This document shows, piece by piece, positions 1 through 8,679 of a stretch of DNA of 64,000 nt. Made by a program: the position numbers and the translations under genes. Within the stretch, counting starts at the first letter, position 1. Every line of letters begins with the position of its first letter. Origin of the DNA: VRUE01 sp963837695 (GTDB lineage: Bacteria; Actinomycetota; Thermoleophilia; Solirubrobacterales; 70-9); contig CAWINZ010000005.1 of NCBI GenBank assembly GCA_963837695.1, forward strand, positions 1,240,001-1,304,000. Reading direction: 5' to 3'. The notes under the pieces are model-generated. The model ran no database searches. It was not told the origin of the DNA and worked only from the letters and a program-made list of their open reading frames with translations.

Positions 1-1
1 C

Positions 2-2269
2 TTCCTCAGCGGCCTGCAGGCGGGAACGACCTACCACTACCGCTTTGTCGCCCGCGACACCCGCGACAGCAACACCTACACCGTCCAGGGAGCCGACCAG
101 ACCTTCGTCACCCAACTTGCGGCCCTCGGCTTCGGGCTCGCCGATAGCCGCGCCTGGGAGATGGTCTCGCCACCCGACAAGCACGGGGCGAGGCTCGTGG
201 GCGGCGGGCCGCTCCAGATCCAGGCCGCCGCGGACGGCAACGGCCTCGCCTACTCGAGCAGGCTCTCGACCGAAGCCGACCCGGAAGGCAACCGTTTCCC
301 GGAGGCTTCGATGAACCTGGCAGCCCGCGGCCCGGGGGGTTCTTGGCGCTCCAAGGACATCACCGTCCCCAACGACACCGTGTCGCCGACCTCGGGCGAC
401 AGCAACGGCGGCGAATACAAGCTCTTCAGCACCGACCTCTCCCAGGCGCTGGTCGAGCCGCGCGGCTTCACGCCGCTCTCGGTCGAAGCCTCCGAACGCA
501 CCCCCTACCTGCGCCAGAGCACCGAACCCGGCGTCTTCAGGCCGCTCGTGACCGGTAAAGAACCGTTTGCCAACGTCCCACCCGGCACTGAATTCGGCGG
601 CGAAGCCACGATCGGCAAGGTCCTGATGGTCGGCGCCAGCCCCGACTTCCGGCACTTCGCCCTGTCCTCCGGCGTGCCACTGGCCGAAGGCGCTCCGAGC
701 GGCACGACGCTCTATTACTGGTCGGACGGGCAGCTCGAGCCGCTCAGTGTCCTGCCGGCAACTGAAGGCGGCACGATGGTCAACGGAGCTTACGTGGGCT
801 CCGGCATCGAATCCTCGCGGTCGGCCGTCTCCGAGGACGGGTCACGCATCTTCTGGAGTGCGAGCGGCGGCCTCTTGACGTTTGCAACCGCGCTCTACGT
901 GCGCGGTACCGAAGCTGGGGAAAGCGGCCGGCTGGACGTCGTGAAGAGTGGGGGTGGCACCGGGGCGGTGAGGCCCATCTTCCAGGGAGCGAGCACCGAC
1001 GGCACGGTCGTCTTCTTCTCCGACACCCAGAAGCTGACCGAAGACGCGAGCTCCAAAGGCGCTGACCTCTACCGCTGCGAGCTGCCGCCGGGCGGTATCG
1101 CCGCGGGGTGCGCGACGCTTGAAGACATCAGCATCCCGATTGCGAGCGGCGAAAGCGCCGAAGTACAGGGGGTCACTGCCGGCGTCGCCCAAGACGGTGA
1201 ATCGATCTACTTCGTCGCCATGGGAGTTCTCGACGAAGCGCCCAACCAACTCGGCGACAGCGCCGTCTCCGGCGAGCCCAACGTCTACCTCTGGCACCAG
1301 GGCGAGGGCGTCCGCTTTATCGCGACGCTCTCAGGGGAAGACAAAGCCGACTGGGGCAAAACGGGCTCTTCCCAGTTTATTGGAGCAGCGCTGAGCGCGA
1401 CTTCGACGACCAGCGGGCGCTACCTCGCCTTCATGTCGCAGCGCAGCCTCACGGGCTATGACAGCCGCGACACCGCCAGCGGCAAAACGGCGCAGCAGGT
1501 CTTCCGCTACGACGCTCTCACCGACCGCCTCGTGTGCGTCTCCTGTAACCCGACCGGGGCGAGGCCGCGCGGCGCGGTGCCTCCGGGAGGCGGATCGCTG
1601 GTCAATCCTGGGGCCTTGTGGGAAGGGCTGAGGACCGCGGCGACGCTTCCCGAGGCCACCTCGAACAGCCCGTTTGGCATCTCCCTCTACCGCCCCCGCG
1701 CGATCCTCGACAACGGCCGGGTCTTCTTCAACGCGATCGACTCGCTGGTCCCGGCCGACTCAAACGGCCAGTGGGACGTCTACCAGTACGAGCCCACCGG
1801 GGTCGGCGACTGCAGCGCCTCCTCGGGCGGCTCATCGATATCCCGCTCGGGCGAGGGCTGCGTATCGCTGCTCTCCTCTGGCACCGGGGAAAGCGAAGCG
1901 GCGTTCTTCGACGCGAGCGAAACGGGCGATGACGCCTTCTTCTTCACCCCCGCCCAGCTGAACGAAACCGACACCGACCACGAGGTCGACATCTATGACG
2001 CCCGCGTCAACGGCGTCCCGGCGACCCTGCCGAAGATCACCGAGTGCCTCGGCGAAGCCTGCCAACCGGCGGCTCAGTCGCCCAATGACGCCACCCCCGC
2101 GAGCGCCGCCTTCAAGGGCCAGGGCAACCTGCACCCGCGCGCACACAAGCGCTGCCCCAAGGGCAAGCGAGCGGTGCAGCGCAGGGGCAAGAGCCGTTGC
2201 GTATCGCGAAAGAAAAAGCACGAGCGCCACCACCGCAGAGCCCACCACGGCCGGAGGGCGCACCGATGA
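2..2269 (+). CDS. Secreted beta-propeller-like protein, 5' end cut by window
   Basis: The reading frame is open from base 2, so the gene starts upstream of the window; 755 residues are visible. The first 40 residues (GLQAGTTYHYRFVARD, then QTFVT) look like the end of a fibronectin type III domain. The middle consists of repeating blades of TolB/PD40-like character, for example SEDGSRIFWSASGG and DNGRVFFNAIDSL, with a few cysteines. The last about 45 residues hold a Cys-Pro-Lys-Gly...Cys motif followed by a tail of Arg, Lys and His. No catalytic motif is seen. It is probably an exported surface or adhesive protein; the signal peptide would lie outside the window. Its TGA overlaps an ATG (ATGA) in the frame of the next gene, so the two are probably one transcript. 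Frame and extent are certain; the function is a guess. Confidence 0.75.
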   Translation, partial: FLSGLQAGTTYHYRFVARDTRDSNTYTVQGADQTFVTQLAALGFGLADSRAWEMVSPPDKHGARLVGGGPLQIQAAADGNGLAYSSRLSTEADPEGNRFPEASMNLAARGPGGSWRSKDITVPNDTVSPTSGDSNGGEYKLFSTDLSQALVEPRGFTPLSVEASERTPYLRQSTEPGVFRPLVTGKEPFANVPPGTEFGGEATIGKVLMVGASPDFRHFALSSGVPLAEGAPSGTTLYYWSDGQLEPLSVLPATEGGTMVNGAYVGSGIESSRSAVSEDGSRIFWSASGGLLTFATALYVRGTEAGESGRLDVVKSGGGTGAVRPIFQGASTDGTVVFFSDTQKLTEDASSKGADLYRCELPPGGIAAGCATLEDISIPIASGESAEVQGVTAGVAQDGESIYFVAMGVLDEAPNQLGDSAVSGEPNVYLWHQGEGVRFIATLSGEDKADWGKTGSSQFIGAALSATSTTSGRYLAFMSQRSLTGYDSRDTASGKTAQQVFRYDALTDRLVCVSCNPTGARPRGAVPPGGGSLVNPGALWEGLRTAATLPEATSNSPFGISLYRPRAILDNGRVFFNAIDSLVPADSNGQWDVYQYEPTGVGDCSASSGGSSISRSGEGCVSLLSSGTGESEAAFFDASETGDDAFFFTPAQLNETDTDHEVDIYDARVNGVPATLPKITECLGEACQPAAQSPNDATPASAAFKGQGNLHPRAHKRCPKGKRAVQRRGKSRCVSRKKKHERHHRRAHHGRRAHR

Positions 2270-2325
2270 GCGCTGAGACGAAGAGCCGCCCCACCGCACC
2301 CGAACCTCGCAAGGAGAACGCCAAG

Positions 2326-5300
2326 ATGTCCAAGCGCTTCGCGACCATAGCCGCCACCCTCGGTGCCGCCCTCGTGCTGCTCGCGGTCTTGCCGATCGCC
2401 TCCGCCTCGGCCGCAGAACCGTGGTGGCAGGTGCTGAGCGGCTCGCGGCCGACCAACATGTGGGAACCGGGAGACGCCGAAGAGGTCCAGGAAGTGAAGA
2501 CCGAAAATGCGCTGACGATCTTCGCCGCGAAGGTCGAAGTGGGCGGGGTCGTGATCGGCTGCCTCGGCGCCGGCGAAATCGGCTTCTCCCCGCCGTTCAC
2601 CACTGCAAATGAACTCTGTGAAGAACAGGCGAGCTTCCCCGCGGCCGAAACGACGGCGGCATTCGAGGAAATGCTCGAAGGCCCCTACGGCGCCGGTGAA
2701 GTCGAAGTCAGCGGTGGGCCGATCGGCACGCTCCCCTTCGAAGTGAAGACCAAATGGGGCGTAAAGCCCGTCACCCTGACGCCGCTGCTGTTCGGCGGCT
2801 TCCTGCCGACCGGCACCGCCAGCTCGCAGATCATCACGGAAGGCAGCGGCCGCCTCGTCCTCACCCTGACCAACCTCGGCGACGCGCCCGTCGACGGCAC
2901 CACGACGTCGGTGACGATCACCGATGAGCTGCCCGAAGGCGTCGCCGCCTACGGCGTCGAAGCCTCCGCCGGCGCCCTAAAAACCGCCGGTCCGGTCGAC
3001 TGCGCCCTCGAAGCGGCCGACGAAGTCGCCTGCAGCTATGAAGGCGAACTGCCCCCCTATGAAGCGATCGAAATCGAAGTCCTCACCGCCCTCGAAGGCA
3101 CCCCGCCCGTGGCCGGGGCCCCCGGCAAGGTGTCGGTCTCCGGCGGCGACGCGAAATCCGCCAGCGCGCCGCAGAGCATCAAGGTGAGCGATGAGCCGGT
3201 CAAATTCGGCATCGAACAGTTCTCTGCCGTCTCCGAAGAAGAGGGCGGCAAGCCCGCCCGCCAGGCCGGTAGCCATCCCTTCCAGTTCACCAACACCCTG
3301 CAGCTGAACGCCGGAAGGGCATATCCGACGCCCGACGAGGTGACCATCGGCGCCCGCTGGCTGGCCACCGAACAGCCCGGCCTGCCACGCAACCTGCACT
3401 TCCCGCTGCCGGCCGGCCTGGTCGGCAACGCGACTACGGCGCCCCAGTGCGACATGGCGACCTTCCTCCGGCTTGTCCAAATCATCAACGAATGCCCCGA
3501 CACGACGGCGATAGGCGTCACCTCGGTGACCTTCGTGGAAAGCGCGAATCTCGGACTCGTCCGCCTGGCGGTCCCCGTCTTCAACCTGCCGCCCGGTCCC
3601 GGGGAGCCGGCTCGCTTCGGCTTCCTCATCGCCGGCGACCCGGTGGTCATCGACACCGCGCTCGATCCCGACGACGAATACCGGATCATCGCCAGCGTCC
3701 ACAACGTCACCCAGGTCGTCCAGTTCCTCGCCGCGACGACGAGCCTGTGGGGCACGCCGGGCGATCCGCGCCATGACAGCGCGCGCGGCTGGGGCTGCGC
3801 CTTCTACACTCATCCCTACCCCTGCGAACGCCCCGGCGAACTCTCCGAAGGCGCCTTCCTGCGCCAGCCCACCCAGTGCTCGAGCCCGCTCGACTATGAC
3901 CTCTCGCTCGAACCGTGGAACGTGCCGATCGGCTCCGTCGTGGACTCCAAGTCCTTCAGCGGCAGCCCGCTGATCGGCTGCAACAAAGTCCCCTTTGACC
4001 CCTCGATCTCCTCTGCCCCGACGGCAAAGCTGGCCGAGAACCCGAGCGGCCTGGACTTCAAGCTCTCGATGCCCAACGCGGGCCTCTTGAACGGCGAGGC
4101 GATCGCCGAAGGCCAACCGAAGCGGATCGAAGTCACCCTGCCCGAAGGGATGACCCTCAACCCATCCCAGGCAGAAGGCCTCGCAACCTGCTCTCCGGCC
4201 CAGTACGCGGCAGAGAAGCTCAACTCAAGGCCAGGCGAGGGCTGCCCCGAAGCCTCCAAGATCGGCAGCGTGGTCTCCCACACGCCGCTGATCGACGAGA
4301 CGCTCGAAGGCTCCCTGTATGTGGCAGAACCCCACAACAACCCCTTCAACGGCCTGATAGCCCTATACATAGTCGCCAGGGCGCCTGAGCGCGGCGTCTT
4401 GGTCAAACAGCCGCTGGAGGTGCGCCTCGACAAGCAGACCGGGCGGATCGTGACGATCGCCGACCACGCCCCGCCGGCTCCCTATGAAGACTTCCAGCTG
4501 CACTTCAGAGAAGGCGGGCGCTCACCCCTGGTCACCCCGCCGGCCTGCGGGAACTACGACATCCTCGCCAAGTTCACCCCCTACTCAGCCCAGGACCCCG
4601 ACAACCCCGCGCCCGATGAAGTCATCACCCGCAAGAGCACCTTCAAGATCGAGCATGGGGTAGACGGCGGCGCCTGCCCACCCGGAGGAGTGCCGCCCTT
4701 CAACCCCGGCTTTGAAGCCGGCTCGATCAACAACGACGCGGGCTCCTTCAGCCCCTTCAACATGCGCCTGACCCGAAAAGACGGAGAACAGGACATGACC
4801 AAGTTCTCCGCGATCTTGCCCCCGGGTGTGCTCGGCTCCCTCTCTGGAGTCGGCAAATGCTCTGATGCGGGCATAGCCGCGGCGAAGGCAAAGAGCGGCA
4901 AGGAAGAGCAGGCGAGCCCGTCGTGCCCGGCAAGCTCTGAGATCGGCCACACCACCGTGGGAGCCGGAGTCGGCTCGGTCCTCACCTACGTCCCGGGCCG
5001 CCTCTACCTCGGCGGCCCCTACCACGGCGACCCGCTCTCGGTGATCGCGATCACCCCTGCGGTCGCCGGTCCCTTTGACGTCGGCAATGTCGTCGTCCAG
5101 GAGGCCTTGACCTTGAACCCCAAGACCGCAGAAGTCGAAGTCGACGGCGCGGCCTCAGACCCGATCCCCCACATCCTCGAAGGGGTCCCGGCAAAGCTGC
5201 GTGACCTGCGTGTCTACGTAGATCGCCCCAACTTCATCCTCAACCCGACCAACTGCGATGAATCGAGCGCAAAGGCGACCCTCTTCGGTGGCTACCTGGA

Positions 5301-5973
5301 CGTCTTCAGCTCAGCCGATGACGTGCCGGTCGATCTCTCGACCCGCTTCCAGGCCGCCAACTGCGCAAACCTCGGCTTCAAGCCAAAGCTCGCCCTGAAG
5401 CTCAAGGGCGGCACGAGGCGCGGCGCACACCCTGGCCTGAAGGCGATCTACACCCCCAAGAAGGGCAACGCGAACCTCAAGGGCCTCGTCGTCAGACTGC
5501 CGAGCTCTGCATTCCTAGACCAGGCCCACATCCGCACGATCTGCACCCGGGTGCAGTTCGCAGCCAAGAGTTGCCCCAAGGCAGCCCAGTACGGCTACAT
5601 CAGAGCCTGGACCCCGCTGCTCGATGAACCGCTGCAGGGTCCGGTCTACCTGCGCTCCTCAAACCACAAGCTCCCCGACCTCGTCTTTGACCTGCACGGT
5701 CTGGTCGACGTAGAGGTCGCTACCCGGATCGACTCGGTGCACGGAGGGATCAGGGCCACCGTCGAAGAAGCGCCCGATGCGCCGCTCTCGAGGGTCCTGC
5801 TGAGGATGCAGGGAGCAAAGAAGGGCCTGATCGTCAACAGCCGCAACCTCTGCGGGAAGCTCAACAGGGCCAATGTCCGCTTCAGCGGCCAAAACGGCAA
5901 GCAGGCGAGCGCCAGGCCCGTGATGCAGCCCGGTTGTCGTGGCAAGCGCAAGCACAAGAGGCATCACCGGTAG
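2326..5973 (+). CDS. Large secreted protein with tandem modules
   Basis: Protein of 1215 residues with no recognised enzymatic motif. I chose the ATG at 2326 because AAGGAG (2311-2316) lies 9 nt upstream and it opens directly into a signal peptide: basic MSKRF, a hydrophobic core to about residue 24, then an AxA-type site near ASA-AEP. An ATG at 2266 is in frame but would put 20 hydrophilic residues before the signal. Residues about 175-260 resemble a DUF11/CARDB-type adhesive fold (LTLTNLGDAPVDG...TDELPEGV). From about residue 565 three related modules of about 200-240 residues follow (starting near 565, 807 and 1023), each with a Cys-Pro...Ser/Ala-x-Ile/Tyr-Gly motif and an L-x-G-x-x-Y-L strand. 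The C-terminus is a short Lys/Arg/His tail. It is likely a surface-exposed structural or adhesion protein. Confidence 0.75.
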   Translation: MSKRFATIAATLGAALVLLAVLPIASASAAEPWWQVLSGSRPTNMWEPGDAEEVQEVKTENALTIFAAKVEVGGVVIGCLGAGEIGFSPPFTTANELCEEQASFPAAETTAAFEEMLEGPYGAGEVEVSGGPIGTLPFEVKTKWGVKPVTLTPLLFGGFLPTGTASSQIITEGSGRLVLTLTNLGDAPVDGTTTSVTITDELPEGVAAYGVEASAGALKTAGPVDCALEAADEVACSYEGELPPYEAIEIEVLTALEGTPPVAGAPGKVSVSGGDAKSASAPQSIKVSDEPVKFGIEQFSAVSEEEGGKPARQAGSHPFQFTNTLQLNAGRAYPTPDEVTIGARWLATEQPGLPRNLHFPLPAGLVGNATTAPQCDMATFLRLVQIINECPDTTAIGVTSVTFVESANLGLVRLAVPVFNLPPGPGEPARFGFLIAGDPVVIDTALDPDDEYRIIASVHNVTQVVQFLAATTSLWGTPGDPRHDSARGWGCAFYTHPYPCERPGELSEGAFLRQPTQCSSPLDYDLSLEPWNVPIGSVVDSKSFSGSPLIGCNKVPFDPSISSAPTAKLAENPSGLDFKLSMPNAGLLNGEAIAEGQPKRIEVTLPEGMTLNPSQAEGLATCSPAQYAAEKLNSRPGEGCPEASKIGSVVSHTPLIDETLEGSLYVAEPHNNPFNGLIALYIVARAPERGVLVKQPLEVRLDKQTGRIVTIADHAPPAPYEDFQLHFREGGRSPLVTPPACGNYDILAKFTPYSAQDPDNPAPDEVITRKSTFKIEHGVDGGACPPGGVPPFNPGFEAGSINNDAGSFSPFNMRLTRKDGEQDMTKFSAILPPGVLGSLSGVGKCSDAGIAAAKAKSGKEEQASPSCPASSEIGHTTVGAGVGSVLTYVPGRLYLGGPYHGDPLSVIAITPAVAGPFDVGNVVVQEALTLNPKTAEVEVDGAASDPIPHILEGVPAKLRDLRVYVDRPNFILNPTNCDESSAKATLFGGYLDVFSSADDVPVDLSTRFQAANCANLGFKPKLALKLKGGTRRGAHPGLKAIYTPKKGNANLKGLVVRLPSSAFLDQAHIRTICTRVQFAAKSCPKAAQYGYIRAWTPLLDEPLQGPVYLRSSNHKLPDLVFDLHGLVDVEVATRIDSVHGGIRATVEEAPDAPLSRVLLRMQGAKKGLIVNSRNLCGKLNRANVRFSGQNGKQASARPVMQPGCRGKRKHKRHHR

Positions 5974-5988
5974 AGGCGCGGGCTCGCG

Positions 5989-6020
5989 AGGGAGCGGAGT
6001 CGGGTAGAACTCCGCTCCCT
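5989..6020 (+). terminator. Perfect 12-bp hairpin after the secreted-protein gene
   Basis: AGGGAGCGGAGT (5989-6000) is perfectly complementary to 6009-6020 across an 8-nt loop (CGGGTAGA). It begins 15 nt after the upstream stop and is followed by the plsC ribosome-binding site, not by a T tract. It could be a terminator without U-tract or an mRNA-stabilising hairpin. Confidence 0.45.
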
Positions 6021-6038
6021 TTGAAGGAGCCGAGCCGC

Positions 6039-6647
6039 ATGTACAGAGTTGCGATGGCCATCAGCCGGCCGGTCGTCGCGGCGTGGGGGCGGCTGGAGGT
6101 GGATGGGCTCGACGCTCTGCCGGCGTCCGGCCCGGTCTTGGTGGTCGGCAACCACGACAGCCACTGGGACCCGGTGGCTGTCGGGGTGGCGGCGATCCAG
6201 CGGCGCCAGATCAAGGCGCTGGCCAAATCGACGCTGTGGGACGTACGGGGCCTGGCGCCGGTGCTCAACGGTATGGGACAGATCCCGATCGAGCGCGGTG
6301 CGGGAGACGTCGGAGCGCTGTCGCGGGCGATCGAGGAGCTGCGCGCCGGCGCCTGCATCGGCGTCTTCCCCGAAGGCACCCGCTCGCGCGGCAAGGTGCT
6401 GCGGGCGCGCAGCGGGGTCGGCCGGCTGGCCCTCGAGGTACCCGAGGCGAAGCTCGTCTGCGTCGCGATCGAGGGGACCTCTGACCTGACCGGCTTCCCG
6501 AGGCGCCCGCGGCTGAGCGTCCGTTTCTTCGAGCCCAGGGGAGGGCAGGCGCGGCCCGACGAGGAGCCAGGCGAGATCGCGGTGCGGCTCGTAGAGGAGA
6601 TCCGCGAGCAGGTCCCGCCGTCGATCTCTTTCCGCAAGCGCGCTTAG
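6039..6647 (+). CDS. 1-acyl-sn-glycerol-3-phosphate acyltransferase family (PlsC-like)
   Basis: Transfers an acyl chain to lysophosphatidate or a related acceptor in phospholipid synthesis, at the inner face of the membrane. The sequence shows the family HX4D catalytic block NHDSHWDP at about residue 37 and the FPEGTRSR substrate-binding block at about residue 110. The 202-residue length fits the compact single-domain members. I chose the ATG at 6039 because GAAGGAG lies 9 nt upstream; upstream in-frame starts would run into the preceding CDS. Family-level assignment is solid; the exact acyl acceptor cannot be told from sequence. Confidence 0.88.
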   Translation: MYRVAMAISRPVVAAWGRLEVDGLDALPASGPVLVVGNHDSHWDPVAVGVAAIQRRQIKALAKSTLWDVRGLAPVLNGMGQIPIERGAGDVGALSRAIEELRAGACIGVFPEGTRSRGKVLRARSGVGRLALEVPEAKLVCVAIEGTSDLTGFPRRPRLSVRFFEPRGGQARPDEEPGEIAVRLVEEIREQVPPSISFRKRA

Positions 6648-6677
6648 TCGCGTCCTGGGTTCAGGCTGAGGCGGCGG

Positions 6678-6824
6678 CTACTCGAGTTTGCCGATCTTGA
6701 AGATTTTGGTGCCGCAGTCGGGGCAGGTGCCTTGGATCGCGGGGCGACCGTTTTTCATCGTCACCTGTTTGGCGTCCTGGATCTCAACCTTCTTGCGCTC
6801 TTTGACGCAGTAACCCTCGGGCAT
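6678..6824 (-). CDS. Small zinc-ribbon-like protein, DUF5679 type
   Basis: A 48-residue protein, too short for most gene-length cut-offs. It starts MPEGYCVKERKK and ends with CPDCGTKIFKIGK, so one lone Cys and a CxxC pair are the obvious metal-binding candidates. The ATG at 6824 is chosen because the minus strand has AAAGGAG just upstream. A longer frame reaching 6941 has no such signal and low-complexity basic residues. Small proteins of this kind are widespread in actinobacteria; their role is unknown. Cytosolic, no membrane segment. Confidence 0.75.
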   Translation of the reverse strand: MPEGYCVKERKKVEIQDAKQVTMKNGRPAIQGTCPDCGTKIFKIGKLE

Positions 6825-6945
6825 GGGGGTCTCCTTTCGTTGCCGGTCACGGCAAGACTCGCGTTGGGCGCGAGGTGGATTGCGCCGAATGTAACGCAGC
6901 GCGGGGACGACCTCCAGGCACAAACGTGCCAATCGGCACAAGTTG

Positions 6946-7389
6946 CTACTTGCTTTGGCCCGTCTGTTCCTGGGCCTGTTCGAGCAGTTCCTGCAGCTTG
7001 GCGGCGCTCGCGTCGCCGGCCGTCGCTCCGCCGGGGGTGCTGCCGGCCGCGCCGTTGCTCGACGCGCCGCCGCCCTTCTTGCTCTTTTCCGGTTCGGCTC
7101 CAGGCGCTGACTTCGGCGCTGGTTCGGCTCCCTGCCCGGGCAGGGAGCCGGTTTCGGCCGGCGGCGTCGCCGCGGTTGCGCCGAGTTCGTCGATGCGCGT
7201 TTCGAGCTGCTGCTGCAGCGCCTGCACGTCGCTTTCGCTGACGGAGCTTTCGCGGGCGTCGATCGCCAGGTAGACCGCCGCGCCGGCGATGCCGATCGCG
7301 ATCACGGTGAGGACGAGGAAGACGCGGGTGCGCTTGGCGAGCTTGCGCTCGACCTCGCCGATCCATGCCCGCAGCCCCTCCAGCGACAT
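6946..7389 (-). CDS. Single-pass membrane protein of unknown function
   Basis: A 147-residue protein. An amphipathic start (MSLEGLRAWIGEVERKLAKRT) is followed by one transmembrane helix at about residues 23-45. A short coiled-coil-like stretch comes next (VSESDVQALQQQLETRIDEL), then a disordered Pro/Ala/Gly/Lys-rich tail ending EQAQEQTGQSK. No enzyme motif is visible. The start is supported by a TAGGTT box 6 nt upstream of ATG and no Shine-Dalgarno sequence, suggesting a leaderless mRNA. It may be a cell-envelope scaffold, but I do not recognise the family. Confidence 0.65.
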   Translation of the reverse strand: MSLEGLRAWIGEVERKLAKRTRVFLVLTVIAIGIAGAAVYLAIDARESSVSESDVQALQQQLETRIDELGATAATPPAETGSLPGQGAEPAPKSAPGAEPEKSKKGGGASSNGAAGSTPGGATAGDASAAKLQELLEQAQEQTGQSK

Positions 7390-7395
7390 CGTCCT

Positions 7396-7401
7396 AACCT
7401 A
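7396..7401 (-). promoter_or_regulatory. Leaderless -10 box for the 7389 gene
   Basis: TAGGTT on the minus strand with 6 nt to the ATG at 7389, so transcription should begin at or next to the start codon. No ribosome-binding site is present. Confidence 0.5.
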
Positions 7402-7480
7402 GTGGACGACCGCGCCGGGGTGCGCGGTCAAATACCCTGCGGTCCGTACTTCCCATCCCGATACCCAAGGAGACTTCCGC

Positions 7481-8638
7481 ATGCCCGAGGCCGTTATCGT
7501 CGACACCATCCGCACGCCGATCGGCCGTGCCTTCAAGGGCTCGTTGGCCCAGCTTCGTCCCGACGAGATGGGCGCCTACGTCGTCGACCAGCTGCTCGAG
7601 CGCAACCCCGAGGTAGACCCGGCCTCGGTCGAAGACCTCTTCTGCGGCTGCGGCATGCCCCAGGGCCTGCAGGCCTTCAACATCGGCCGCATCGTCAGCC
7701 TGCTCTCCGAGAAGCTGCCCAAAGAGGTCAACGGCGTCACCGTCTCCCGCTACTGCTCCTCCAGCCTCGACGCGATCCGCCACGCCGGCAACGCGATCAA
7801 GGCCGGCGAGGGCGACGTCTACATCGCCGCCGGGGTCGAGTGGGTGAGCCGCTACAACGAGCGCACCGAGCCCGCCGGCGCCGACGACCAGAATCCCAAC
7901 CTGCAGGGCAACGACGGCCAGCCCAACGCCTACATCGAGATGGGCAAGACCGCCGTCAACGTCGCCGAAAAATACGAGGTCAGCCGCGCCGACATGGACA
8001 AGTTCGCGCAGCGCTCCCAGGAACTCGCCGTGCGCTCCCAGGAGGACGGCTTCTTTGACCGCGAGATCGTCCCGGTGAAGCTGCCCGACGGCACCGAGGT
8101 CGGCAGGGACGACGGCCCCCGTGCCTCCTCGACCCTGGAGAAGCTCTCCCAGCTGGAGGAGTCCTTCGGCGGCGGCGGCGTCACCGCCGGCAACTCCTGC
8201 CCGCTCAACGACGGCGCCGCAGCGGTGCTGCTGATGAGCGACACGAAGGCAAAGGAGCTGGGCCTGACGCCACGCGCCCGCATCGTCACCGCCGCCACCT
8301 TCGGCAACGAGCCCGAGTACATGGGCGTCGCCCCGATCGGCGCGATCAAGAAGGTGCTGGAGCGTTCGGGGATGACGATGGAGGACGTCGGCACGGTCGA
8401 GCTCAACGAGGCCTTCGCCGCCCAGGTGATCCCGATCATGGACGAGTGCGACATTCCCCTGGAGAAGCTCAACACGCACGGCGGCGCGATCGCCCTCGGC
8501 CACCCCTTCGGCATGACCGGCGCTCGCATGATGGGCACCCTGCTCAACGTGATGGAGACCGACGACCACCAGGTCGGCATCGAGACCATGTGCGTAGCCG
8601 GGGGCCAGGGCAAGGCGATGCTCGTGGAACGGATGTAG
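7481..8638 (+). CDS. Acetyl-CoA acetyltransferase / thiolase
   Basis: Thiolase-superfamily enzyme of 385 residues that condenses two acyl-CoAs or cleaves 3-ketoacyl-CoA. The nucleophilic Cys is about residue 92 in VSRYCSSSLDA, the conserved His about 341 in GHPFG, and the second Cys about 371 in CVAGGQG. All three catalytic residues are present and the length is typical. AAGGAG (7467-7472) lies 8 nt before the ATG. The gene stands alone, followed by an ATPase gene with its own promoter. Direction (beta-oxidation or biosynthesis) cannot be decided; other acyl-CoA enzymes in the window are compatible with fatty-acid degradation. Confidence 0.93.
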   Translation: MPEAVIVDTIRTPIGRAFKGSLAQLRPDEMGAYVVDQLLERNPEVDPASVEDLFCGCGMPQGLQAFNIGRIVSLLSEKLPKEVNGVTVSRYCSSSLDAIRHAGNAIKAGEGDVYIAAGVEWVSRYNERTEPAGADDQNPNLQGNDGQPNAYIEMGKTAVNVAEKYEVSRADMDKFAQRSQELAVRSQEDGFFDREIVPVKLPDGTEVGRDDGPRASSTLEKLSQLEESFGGGGVTAGNSCPLNDGAAAVLLMSDTKAKELGLTPRARIVTAATFGNEPEYMGVAPIGAIKKVLERSGMTMEDVGTVELNEAFAAQVIPIMDECDIPLEKLNTHGGAIALGHPFGMTGARMMGTLLNVMETDDHQVGIETMCVAGGQGKAMLVERM

Positions 8639-8651
8639 CTAGAAGGATTCT

Positions 8652-8679
8652 CACAAATTTGTGGTTAAATACCACAAAT
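8652..8679 (+). promoter_or_regulatory. Nested palindromic operator over the ATPase start codon
   Basis: CACAAATTTGTG (8652-8663) is a perfect palindrome. It overlaps a second inverted repeat, ATTTGTGGT (8657-8665) and ACCACAAAT (8671-8679), with a 5-nt spacer. The right arm contains the first two bases of the ATG at 8678. The spacer region holds TTAAAT (8665-8670), a plausible -10 box 7 nt before the start, so a bound protein would block a leaderless promoter. This is one of the most AT-rich spots in the window. Confidence 0.6.
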
